DNA from: Lacrimispora sinapis
GTDB taxonomy: Bacteria > Bacillota > Clostridia > Lachnospirales > Lachnospiraceae
Reading direction: 5' to 3'
DNA length: 64,000 nt
Assembly (NCBI RefSeq): GCF_043633585.1
Contig: NZ_CP141832.1
Span: 930,001-994,000 of the forward strand
Below the pieces are notes generated by a model. That model ran no database searches and was not told where the DNA came from. It worked only from the letters and a program-made list of their open reading frames with translations. Numbering within the stretch: the first letter of the stretch is position 1; each line of letters begins with the position of its first letter. The translations under genes were made by a program, and so were the position numbers. Shown here piece after piece: positions 33,785-41,702 of the stretch.

Positions 33785-34729
33785 ATGACAGATCTTTATA
33801 TTGTATCTGGTTTTCTGGGAGCAGGAAAGACCACGCTCATTCAGACAATGGCCAGGAATGTCTTTCAGAGCCAGAAAATCGTAGTCATTGAAAATGACTT
33901 CGGGGAAGCTGGAATTGACGCCAGCTGCCTGAGAAGTTGTGAGATTATGGTTACCAGCATCAATGCCGGCTGCATCTGCTGCAGTATGTCCGGTGATTTT
34001 TATAAGGCCATTGGACAGATCGTAAAGGAATATGCACCGGACGTGATTTTAGTGGAGCCTTCCGGCGTGGGAAAACTCTCAGATATTATAAAAGCCTGCT
34101 TAAGGAGAAAGGATCTTGTTTTGATCCGCCGCTGCATTACCGTGGTGGATGGCAATAGATTTGATAAATATAAGGAAAACTATGGGGATTTTTTTGTCAA
34201 CCAGATCCGCTATGCTGATTTAATCCTGTTAAGCCACCAAACCGGTGATTGCGGAAAGATCGAAGAAACCATAGGGAAAATAAAGGAAATCAACCAGGAA
34301 GCAAGGATAGCGGCTGATTTTTGGGACAGCATCCCGTCTTCGGTATTTTTATTCGGAAAACGGGTAGAGGCGGTAAAGGAACTTGAAAAGGAACCGGTCC
34401 AAAGCCCTAAATTCCCCCGTATCTTAAAGGTATTTTCCTCACCGCTCGGTCTGGCCAAAGAAATATTTACTTCGGTTACCATAGAATGTCCGGAGGTTTT
34501 AACGGAAGAGCAGCTAAAAGAGAAGCTCAACAGGGTGCTTGACCATGGAGACGGGGTAATCCTTCGGGGAAAAGGGATTGTAAAGGGAATGGATGGCGGA
34601 ATGATGTTTCATTACATACCGGGAATGCTTAACGTAAAATCTGTTTCCGCGGAAGGAACCCGTGTCTGCTTCATTGGAACAGGACTGAAGGAGCAGCAAA
34701 TAAAATCGTTATTTCAAGGAGAACTATAA
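33785..34729 (+). CDS. CobW/G3E-family GTPase with altered G4 motif
   Basis: A 314-residue G3E (CobW/YjiA/ZNG1) GTPase. Walker A GFLGAGKTT lies at residues 9-17, followed by the ENDFGEAGID switch, the metal motif CICC at residues 63-66 and EPSGVG. A CobW C-terminal-like domain begins near 210. Family members insert or relay metals, often zinc. The usual base-specificity motif NKxD is replaced by LLSHQTGD, so nucleotide preference may differ. It follows znuB by 22 bases and nearly abuts the GTPase-permease fusion, so it probably partners with one of them. Confidence 0.85.
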   Translation: MTDLYIVSGFLGAGKTTLIQTMARNVFQSQKIVVIENDFGEAGIDASCLRSCEIMVTSINAGCICCSMSGDFYKAIGQIVKEYAPDVILVEPSGVGKLSDIIKACLRRKDLVLIRRCITVVDGNRFDKYKENYGDFFVNQIRYADLILLSHQTGDCGKIEETIGKIKEINQEARIAADFWDSIPSSVFLFGKRVEAVKELEKEPVQSPKFPRILKVFSSPLGLAKEIFTSVTIECPEVLTEEQLKEKLNRVLDHGDGVILRGKGIVKGMDGGMMFHYIPGMLNVKSVSAEGTRVCFIGTGLKEQQIKSLFQGEL

Positions 34730-34730
34730 T

Positions 34731-36296
34731 ATGATTACCCCAGCATGGGTTATAACAGGTTTTCTGGATTCAGGGAAGACCACGCTGATCAACCGGCTGA
34801 CGAAAGAAGAACTGAAGGAACAGGAGCTCCTGGTCATTCAGTTTGAAAACGGAGATGTGCCTTTAAAGGAATCGGAGCAGATCCGGCATTTAAGCTATAC
34901 AAAAAGTCAGCTTGAAGAGACTCCGTATGAAATCAGTGAGATGATCTGCCAGGAACTTGAGGAAAATCCGGTAGATTTGGTTCTGATCGAATGGAATGGG
35001 ATGGAGCATTTTCATACTCTGGAACAGATGTTTCTGCAATTTCGTGCAAAAGCGGCCATCAGCATTGAAAAGGTGATCTACACCGCAGCCGGAGAGGAAC
35101 TGGACCGCAGGATCGCAGATTCCGGTGCCATATCCATGTCTCAGGTGGCGGCAAGTGACTGCGCCTATGTGCGCACAGATGGGAATGTAAAGATAAAAGG
35201 AGACAAAAGAGTGGGGCTCAGCGTAAGAGCAGATCTTCCGGTTTTTACAGACGGTCAATGGAATCGGTTTACCAGAAACCTGTTCCGCTATGACTTAAAA
35301 ACGCAGTTGTGGCTTCTCTTAGTATCTGCGGCGGCGGTCCTGTTTCTGGTTGTAAAGCCCGCACTTGGGCCGCTTAGTTTTTCGCTTGATGTGTTTCTCA
35401 CGGTGTTTTTGGGAGTTTTTTTGCAGGCAATCCCATTTCTGGCAATCGGCGTTCTTCTTTCTTCCGCTATACAGGTGTACATAAGTCCGGACTGGATTCA
35501 GCATAAATTTCCAAAGAAAGTGATTCCGGCGCAGCTGTTTGCTGTTTTTGTCGGATTTTGCCTGCCGGTCTGTGACTGTGCCTCCATTCCAGTGTTTAAA
35601 AGTCTGGTAAAAAAGGGGGTTCCCCTATCGGCGGCAGTTACGTTTATGCTGGTATCTCCGGTGATTAATCCGGTGGTGATTCTTTCCACCTGGTATGCCT
35701 TTAACGGCAATGTAACGATGATCGGTGCCAGATGCGGGCTTGGAATATTGTGTGCCGTGCTGACTGGAATCACCTATCTTTTGTTTCCTCCTAAGAAAGT
35801 ATTTGCGGAGGGAATGCTTACCGGCAAGGCGGAGGACTGGGAGGACGATACCTTATTATCCGGGAATTCAAAACATACTTCCCGTTTTTTTCAGTTCATG
35901 CGCCATGCCCAGAATGAATTTTTCAGTGTTGGAAAATATTTGTTGACAGGTATTTTTGTATCCACCCTGTTCCAGCAGTTTCAGCCAGCCATGGTCCGGT
36001 CAGGAGCAGGAATCCCTCTCGCAGCCTCCATTTTGTTCCTGATGGCAATGGCTTTCGCCTTATCTCTGTGCTCATCCTCGGATGCAGTGGTGGCAAGAAC
36101 AATGGCAGGAATCTTTCCCCAAGGTGCAATCATGGGATTTTTGGTGTTTGGTCCGATGATGGATATTAAAAATGTAGCCATGCTGCTTTACGGTTTCCGG
36201 AAAATATTTATTCTGCGGCTCATGGCAACGGTTTTTGTCATATGTTTTACTGCGGTATACCTGTTTGCAGCTTTAAACAGCGGAGGGATCAGATGA
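34731..36296 (+). CDS. G3E-like P-loop domain fused to YcgR/ArsP-type permease
   Basis: A 521-residue fusion. Residues 1 to about 165 form a CobW/G3E-like P-loop domain (GFLDSGKTT at 9-17; LVLIEWNGMEHF) without the CxCC metal motif. Residues about 180-521 form a predicted permease of the DUF318/PF03773 family (B. subtilis YcgR, ArsP relatives), with eight or so helices and the signature LPVCDCASIPVFKSLVKKGV and SPVINPVVILSTW. YcgR proteins are normally about 300 residues without an N-terminal GTPase. The fusion sits directly before YcgQ and between two CobW-type GTPases in a zinc operon. GTP-driven or GTP-gated metal movement is an inference. Confidence 0.8.
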   Translation: MITPAWVITGFLDSGKTTLINRLTKEELKEQELLVIQFENGDVPLKESEQIRHLSYTKSQLEETPYEISEMICQELEENPVDLVLIEWNGMEHFHTLEQMFLQFRAKAAISIEKVIYTAAGEELDRRIADSGAISMSQVAASDCAYVRTDGNVKIKGDKRVGLSVRADLPVFTDGQWNRFTRNLFRYDLKTQLWLLLVSAAAVLFLVVKPALGPLSFSLDVFLTVFLGVFLQAIPFLAIGVLLSSAIQVYISPDWIQHKFPKKVIPAQLFAVFVGFCLPVCDCASIPVFKSLVKKGVPLSAAVTFMLVSPVINPVVILSTWYAFNGNVTMIGARCGLGILCAVLTGITYLLFPPKKVFAEGMLTGKAEDWEDDTLLSGNSKHTSRFFQFMRHAQNEFFSVGKYLLTGIFVSTLFQQFQPAMVRSGAGIPLAASILFLMAMAFALSLCSSSDAVVARTMAGIFPQGAIMGFLVFGPMMDIKNVAMLLYGFRKIFILRLMATVFVICFTAVYLFAALNSGGIR

Positions 36297-37147
36297 TGAG
36301 ATTAAGAGGGAAGGGATGGAATCTGGAGGCACTGGCGGAGTGTGTCTGCTATTTGATTTTCGGAATTTTGCTCTATCGGCTTACGGTCACAGGAACATAT
36401 TTGAATTATGTAACACCCCGCATGAAGCCTTATTTGTACGGTCTGTCGGCTCTTATGTTCTTATGGGCGGCAGTCAATGGAAGGAATCTATTTTGCCCCA
36501 GGTACAAAAGCCGTCTGAAACGGTGCGTGGTTCTGGTGGTTCCCATACTGCTTCTGGCGGTTCCGCCCGCCCCGCCGGCCGCCGGTGCCATGGTAAAAAG
36601 CTTTGCCAGTGCCAATATTACCTCCCCGGGGAGTGGAGGGGATCAAAGCCAGACCGGAGAGACGAAACAGGCATCGGATGACTACGCATTTTATGGGCAG
36701 GATGAATTGGAAAAAGACCAATCCCCTTCCGTTCAGCAGCAGATATCAAGCCAGCCTCCCTCCTTTGATAGCAAAGGACTGAATGAAGAGACAAAGACAA
36801 TTTCCATTGCGGATGAAGATTTCAGCACCTGGGTCAATGAACTGAACATGAACCCTGAGAAATACGAGGGGCATACAGTTACTATCAAAGGGTTTGTATT
36901 CTTAAACATGGAAGACCGCAAAGACAATGAGTTTGCCCTGGTCCGGTTGTCCATGTGGTGCTGTTCGGCTGATTTATCTCCTATGGGACTGATTACCGAA
37001 TTCACAGGTAATCTGTCCTATAAGGAAAACGATTGGGTCACGGTCACCGGAAAACTGATGGTAAAAGACGGGTATCCTGTCATAGAGGCTGATAAGATAG
37101 AAGCGGCCGAAAAACCAGGGGAGGAATACGTTTACCCTTATTATTAG
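36293..37147 (+). CDS. ycgQ: YcgQ-like (TIGR03943/DUF1980) protein
   Basis: A 284-residue partner of YcgR-type permeases. Three N-terminal membrane helices (about 15-100; YLIFGILLYRLTVTG and ALMFLWAAVNG) are followed by a low-complexity Gln/Ser linker and an extracytoplasmic OB-like domain (about 175-284; VTIKGFVFLN, LVRLSMWCCSADLSPMGL, WVTVTGKLM). The WCC motif is typical and could bind metal. The start overlaps the fusion permease stop (ATGA) with GGAGGG upstream. YcgR-YcgQ pairs sit with Zur-regulated genes in Bacillus subtilis, consistent with this operon. Confidence 0.82.
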   Translation: MMRLRGKGWNLEALAECVCYLIFGILLYRLTVTGTYLNYVTPRMKPYLYGLSALMFLWAAVNGRNLFCPRYKSRLKRCVVLVVPILLLAVPPAPPAAGAMVKSFASANITSPGSGGDQSQTGETKQASDDYAFYGQDELEKDQSPSVQQQISSQPPSFDSKGLNEETKTISIADEDFSTWVNELNMNPEKYEGHTVTIKGFVFLNMEDRKDNEFALVRLSMWCCSADLSPMGLITEFTGNLSYKENDWVTVTGKLMVKDGYPVIEADKIEAAEKPGEEYVYPYY

Positions 37148-37175
37148 AGAATCTGTGGTCCGGAAAGGATAGAAG

Positions 37176-38276
37176 ATGAAGAAAAAACCAGTTACGCTGT
37201 TGAGCGGATATTTGGGTGCAGGAAAAACCACTCTGCTCAATCACCTGTTGGAAAACCAGAAAGGCTGCCGGCTGGCTGTCATTGTCAACGATATGGGAGC
37301 AATCAATGTGGACGCCAGGCTGATCCGCAGCCAGACAGCGGCCGGTTTGGGAAGCCAGGTGCTGGAGCTGACCAACGGCTGTATCTGCTGTTCCCTTCGT
37401 GAGGATTTTATGGGTGAGATCCGGAAAATAGCGGAAAATGACCAGATCGACGGAATCGTTGTGGAGGCTTCCGGTGTCAGCAGCCCCATGAGCATTGCAG
37501 ACGGATTTGAAGAGGAAGGCCATAGTTTCCCGGCATTTTTAGATGCCATTGTGGCGGTGGCCGATGCAAACCGTATATCTTCTGAATTCATGGAGGAACT
37601 GGAACAGTACCAGGAGGCCGGTGAGACAGAGGAAGAAGAGGATGTCATCAACCTTGTAATGGAACAGATCGAGTTTTGCAATATTATTATTTTAAATAAA
37701 TGTGACCTTCTTACAGAGGCAGAATTAAACCGGGTGGAGCAGGTAGTTAAGACCCTCTCTCCGGAAGCGGAACTCATAAAAACCGCCAACGGCGTAGTGC
37801 CGCCGGAACGGATTTATAACCGGAGGCTTTATGATTATGACCGCCTGAGCCGTTCTTCCGCTTTATCAAGGGCATTGCTAGGCGAAAAAACGGAGGAAGA
37901 GGAAGGCGATTATGGAATCCGGTCCTTTGTGTATGAACGGAGACAGCCCTTTGACGAGACTTTGTTTCGTGATTGGATTAAACACCATTATCCCAAAGAG
38001 ATCATACGGGCAAAAGGGTATCTCTGGTTTATCCAGGATAAGGATCAGGCAGTTTTATTTGAACAGGCTGGAAACAGCGTTGCCATAACTCCCATATCCC
38101 CCTGGGTGGCTTCCGGCACCAAAGAAGAGCAGGAGCAAGCCCTGGAGAGCTATCCTGAGCTTTTGGAAGACTGGGATGAAACGTGGGGAGACCGGATCAA
38201 TCAGATCGTATTTATCGGAAAGTTGCTGGAGGAACAATTAATCATAGAAGCACTTGACAAATGTCTTATGAAATAG
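37176..38276 (+). CDS. CobW/G3E-family GTPase, YciC/ZNG1-like zinc chaperone
   Basis: A 366-residue G3E GTPase with all motifs intact: Walker A SGYLGAGKTTL, NDMGAINVDA, the metal motif CICC in TNGCICCSLRED, VEASGVSSP, NKCDLL, and a C-terminal CobW_C domain (about 250-366, RAKGYLWFIQD). It resembles YciC-type proteins that supply zinc to client metalloproteins when zinc is scarce. GGAAAGGATAG precedes the ATG. It is the last gene of the zinc operon, with a terminator 12 bases after its stop. Confidence 0.88.
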   Translation: MKKKPVTLLSGYLGAGKTTLLNHLLENQKGCRLAVIVNDMGAINVDARLIRSQTAAGLGSQVLELTNGCICCSLREDFMGEIRKIAENDQIDGIVVEASGVSSPMSIADGFEEEGHSFPAFLDAIVAVADANRISSEFMEELEQYQEAGETEEEEDVINLVMEQIEFCNIIILNKCDLLTEAELNRVEQVVKTLSPEAELIKTANGVVPPERIYNRRLYDYDRLSRSSALSRALLGEKTEEEEGDYGIRSFVYERRQPFDETLFRDWIKHHYPKEIIRAKGYLWFIQDKDQAVLFEQAGNSVAITPISPWVASGTKEEQEQALESYPELLEDWDETWGDRINQIVFIGKLLEEQLIIEALDKCLMK

Positions 38277-38287
38277 GAGATAGAAAC

Positions 38288-38329
38288 AGCCGGAGATTTC
38301 TTTGTGATGGAGAAGTCCCCGGCTTTTTT
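38288..38329 (+). terminator. Terminator of the zinc operon
   Basis: AGCCGG (38288-38293) pairs with CCGGCT (38319-38324), followed by a six-T run; the loop is long (25 bases). Confidence 0.65.
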
Positions 38330-38442
38330 CGGATTTCTGCAGAAACTTCCAGTGATAGGCATTTATTCCAGTTTTTGTTCGCTATTCAAGGAATACCCAT
38401 CATGTTATACTTGAAAAAACCACAAAGGAGAAGGATAACAAA

Positions 38443-39654
38443 ATGAAAAAGTATATCATGCGAACCGGGATTTTGGCTGTGTCCGCCTTTATGTTAATCA
38501 TTTTCAGCTGGCAAAACAACAAAGATGCTTTTGCTGAAAATGAAGCAGGCCCTTCCTCACAGATTCCGAAAACAGAGGAAACCAGTGCGCTGAAGACTGG
38601 TAAATTAGTGGGATATTATGCCGCATGGTCGGCTTATTCCAATTTCTACCCCAGCCAGATTGATGTCTCCAAGCTGACTCATATCAATTACGCATTTGCA
38701 AATATTGACTCCGATTTGAAGCTGACCCTGGGGTATCCGGATGTAGATCCTGAAAATATCCGCAAATTAAATTCCTTAAAGGAAACCAACCCGGATTTAA
38801 AGACATTGATTTCCGTAGGCGGCTGGAACTGGTCAGGGAGGTTCTCCGATGTAGCTCTGACAGGGGAAAGCAGAAATAGATTTGCAGAGAGCTGCGTGGA
38901 GTTTATTGTGAAATACGGGTTTGATGGTGTGGATTTGGACTGGGAATATCCGGTCAGCGGCGGCTTGACGGCCAATGGAAGGCGGCCGGAGGATAAGCAG
39001 AACTTCACCTTGCTTCTTCAGAAGATCCGGGAAAAGCTGGATGCCAGAGGAATCTTGGACCAAAAACACTATCTTCTTACCATTGCCGGAGGTGCAGACC
39101 GTTCTTATGTGGACAAGGTGGAGCTGACAAAGATTGCCCCGTATCTGGATTATGCCAATCTCATGACCTATGATCTTCACGGAACCTGGGATACCCATAC
39201 GGATTTACTGGCACCTCTTTATCCCAACAGTGATTCCTCTCCCCAGTATAAAACAAGTGTGGAGCAGGCAGTCAATACCTGGTTAGATGCGTCTTTCCCT
39301 GCGGAAAAACTGGTGATGGGCATTCCGTTTTACGGATACTTATATTCCTCGGTGAGTCCTTCCAACCGGGGAATGTATCAGAAATTCGGGGGTGCCAATT
39401 CCATCAGCTATGAGGATATTAAGACAAATTATTTAAATAAGTCAGGCTATACCAGATTCTTTCATTCCCAGTCCAAAGCTCCGTGGCTGTTTAACGGCAC
39501 CATTTTCATCAGCTATGAGGATGGGCAATCCATTGGTTATAAATCAGAGTTTATCAAGTCTAAAAACCTTGGAGGAGCCATGGTATGGGAATTGAGCCAG
39601 GACCCGAAAGGCGAGCTGCTTTTCGCACTGTATCACGGATTGGGCAAGCAGTAG
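38443..39654 (+). CDS. Secreted glycoside hydrolase family 18 (chitinase-like)
   Basis: A 403-residue secreted enzyme. An N-terminal signal or anchor (about residues 8-27) and a short Glu/Ser linker are followed by a GH18 barrel: KLVGYYAAWSAY, THINYAFANID, SVGGWNWSG, and the catalytic FDGVDLDWEYP with the DxxDxDxE acid intact. NLMTYDLHGTWD and GGAMVWELSQD are the later conserved strands. It should cleave beta-1,4-linked GlcNAc polymers such as chitin or peptidoglycan fragments. AAAGGAGAAGGA precedes the ATG. No chitin-binding module is attached. It stands alone. Confidence 0.9.
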   Translation: MKKYIMRTGILAVSAFMLIIFSWQNNKDAFAENEAGPSSQIPKTEETSALKTGKLVGYYAAWSAYSNFYPSQIDVSKLTHINYAFANIDSDLKLTLGYPDVDPENIRKLNSLKETNPDLKTLISVGGWNWSGRFSDVALTGESRNRFAESCVEFIVKYGFDGVDLDWEYPVSGGLTANGRRPEDKQNFTLLLQKIREKLDARGILDQKHYLLTIAGGADRSYVDKVELTKIAPYLDYANLMTYDLHGTWDTHTDLLAPLYPNSDSSPQYKTSVEQAVNTWLDASFPAEKLVMGIPFYGYLYSSVSPSNRGMYQKFGGANSISYEDIKTNYLNKSGYTRFFHSQSKAPWLFNGTIFISYEDGQSIGYKSEFIKSKNLGGAMVWELSQDPKGELLFALYHGLGKQ

Positions 39655-39717
39655 CAGAGCACTTTTGGTAAGAAGACCTGATTAAAATCAACGGGATTTG
39701 CAATTAAGATAGGAGTG

Positions 39718-40665
39718 CTATTCCTGCTCCTGACTGATGTAAGTCCCGTATTCTTCCAGAAATTCCTTTACCAGAGCAGCATTCATACGGCTGTCATGGA
39801 GCATTAAAAAAAACATGTCCTGAACGGAAACGTCATATACATCCAGTGGATTAAAGTTTGCCAGTGAAAAATGGATTCCTTTTGTAAAATAGAAAAAGGC
39901 ATTTTCAAAATCAGATATGTGGTAATATGCAAAGGCTGTAAAAAAATATGGAATCAGGAGCCGGTCGTAAAATCCAAAATCACTCATATACCGGATCAGA
40001 CTGGTGCCTTTCCGACAGGCATCTTCATAGTTTTTTATAAGATAGTAAGAGGTCAGCAGGTTAATATGGGCAGCGATATGAGTCTGATCCTGATAAATTA
40101 CGGAACTTTCCGGCAGCAGGCTGGCAGCTTCCATGGTAGCCTCATGTGCTTTTGTACTGTTTCCAATCATGGTGTAGCAAATGGATAAAAGGATATACAA
40201 TCTGGTTTTTGTCTTACTTTTTTCAGGGTATGAAGAGGTATTGGACAAGTACTTACTTATTTTTTCAATGCAATTCTCGTATTTTCTTTCCAGAAAAATC
40301 TGAATTGATATTTCATTCATGAATATTTGGATTTTCCAGGGATCTTTTTTAAAATCTGCCAGGTCCTTTGCCTTGGCATTAAATTCTTTCAATGTAATAT
40401 AATCACCCTTTTGCCGGCATAAATTAAACTTGCTTATGAATTGACAGACAGAAATTGGATCTTTGCAGTCCAGATAACGATAATATATAAATAAATCCTC
40501 ATGAAGCTTCTCCCCAAACAGATAAAGGATATGTGAGGAGGGGCTTCGTTTTCCTGTTTCAATCAGATAAAGGTATTTTTCGGAGCATATTTGTTGTGCA
40601 AGTTCGATTCTGCTTAATCCCATTTTTTCTCTGAAATTGCGTATTACGATACCGATATGTGTCAT
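39718..40665 (-). CDS. XRE-type HTH regulator with TPR-like C-terminus (Rgg/PlcR-like)
   Basis: A 315-residue regulator. An N-terminal Cro/C1-type HTH (residues 5-60, KMGLSRIELAQQICSEKYLYLIE) is followed by a helical TPR-like array (about 100-310), the layout of RRNPP-type peptide-responsive regulators. It is divergent from the sortase-adhesin genes, and a near-palindrome in the shared region overlaps the sortase promoter, so it likely controls them. I see no small peptide gene with an export signal next to it, so peptide sensing is only an analogy. AAAGGAGC precedes the start. Confidence 0.82.
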   Translation of the reverse strand: MTHIGIVIRNFREKMGLSRIELAQQICSEKYLYLIETGKRSPSSHILYLFGEKLHEDLFIYYRYLDCKDPISVCQFISKFNLCRQKGDYITLKEFNAKAKDLADFKKDPWKIQIFMNEISIQIFLERKYENCIEKISKYLSNTSSYPEKSKTKTRLYILLSICYTMIGNSTKAHEATMEAASLLPESSVIYQDQTHIAAHINLLTSYYLIKNYEDACRKGTSLIRYMSDFGFYDRLLIPYFFTAFAYYHISDFENAFFYFTKGIHFSLANFNPLDVYDVSVQDMFFLMLHDSRMNAALVKEFLEEYGTYISQEQE

Positions 40666-40801
40666 TTCTAATGCTCCTTTGAAAATTTTTCTCTCTCATT
40701 TCATTTTTCTTTGTAATATTTCCCCCTATTTATACAGGTGTTCACGTCATATGTCAAGATTCTTTCCGGTGATTTCCATAAAATGTAAAAAATACTTTCT
40801 A

Positions 40802-40822
40802 AATGGTAACAATTGTTCCATT
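40802..40822 (+). promoter_or_regulatory. Near-palindromic operator candidate before the sortase gene
   Basis: AATGG and CCATT flank a central palindrome AACAATTGTT, with one extra base on the left. It ends at the -35 element of the sortase promoter, a position fit for repression or activation by the divergent regulator. Confidence 0.5.
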
Positions 40823-40850
40823 GAATTACAGCAGTCCTTGTAACTATAAT
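40821..40850 (+). promoter_or_regulatory. Promoter of the sortase-adhesin operon
   Basis: TTGAAT (40821-40826), an 18-base spacer and TATAAT (40845-40850), about 50 bases before the sortase start. Confidence 0.7.
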
Positions 40851-40900
40851 GAACGTGATTTATGTTTACCAGGATGGAAAATCAATCAGAGAGGACTGCC

Positions 40901-41668
40901 ATGCGATTATCTGTTAAAATTGGCTGTTTGGTCTTGATTTGTTTAACTATTTCAATTGTTTGTACATTTGGATATATGAACGAAAAAAAAGAAGGCAAAG
41001 CAGCCGAAGAAGTTTACAATGAACTGCAGATGGAAAAACCGTCAAAATCGTTATTGATTGAAAGCAGGGAAAAAGCATTGATTGAGGACTCTTCAGAGTT
41101 GGGGATCGAAGAATGGTTTCAGGAGAAAAAAGCGGAATATCCTGATATGGCAGGTTGGTTGAGCTGTGAAGGGACACCAATTGATTATCCGGTGATGTCT
41201 GCAAGGGATAACGAATATTATTTAAATCATTTACCGAATGGAGTAGAAAACAGACTGGGTTCCCTGTTTCTGGACCGTAGTGCCAGCAAGGATTTTTCAT
41301 CTCCTGTTTCTGTCATTTACGGACATATGGTAAAGAGCGGAGAGATGTTTGGTTCTCTAAGCGGATATCGAACACAGTCTTACTATGAAAAACATCCGGA
41401 ATTTACCCTGATTACGGAAGACGGTGAAAAAAAGATTCAAATTCTTGCCGCCTATCTTGTAAATGGGGAAGCAGAGACGTATCCCACTGCATTTGCCAGT
41501 CGGGAGGATTGGGAGCGTTATATGAAAAAAGTATGGAATCATTCTTTTATAAAAAGTAATACAAAAGCCAATCCAGATGACAAACTGGTTATATTTTCCA
41601 CATGTGCATATGATTTTGAAGATGCACGTTTGGCAGTGCTGGGGCGTTTTGTTTACAATAACAAATAG
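40901..41668 (+). CDS. srtB: Class B sortase
   Basis: A 255-residue membrane-anchored transpeptidase. One N-terminal helix (about residues 5-25) is followed by a class B sortase fold with WLSCEGTPIDYPVM, the catalytic His in SVIYGHMVKSGEMF, Cys in VIFSTCAYDFEDARL and Arg eight residues later. It should attach the neighbouring IPKTG protein to the cell wall, or polymerise it. ATG 40901 after AGAGAGGA is preferred; ATGs at 40862 and 40874 would add a polar extension before the membrane helix. The adhesin gene follows after about 34 bases. Confidence 0.9.
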   Translation: MRLSVKIGCLVLICLTISIVCTFGYMNEKKEGKAAEEVYNELQMEKPSKSLLIESREKALIEDSSELGIEEWFQEKKAEYPDMAGWLSCEGTPIDYPVMSARDNEYYLNHLPNGVENRLGSLFLDRSASKDFSSPVSVIYGHMVKSGEMFGSLSGYRTQSYYEKHPEFTLITEDGEKKIQILAAYLVNGEAETYPTAFASREDWERYMKKVWNHSFIKSNTKANPDDKLVIFSTCAYDFEDARLAVLGRFVYNNK

Positions 41669-41702
41669 AAAGGTGTATGGTATAAAACCAATGGGAAAGA
41701 GT

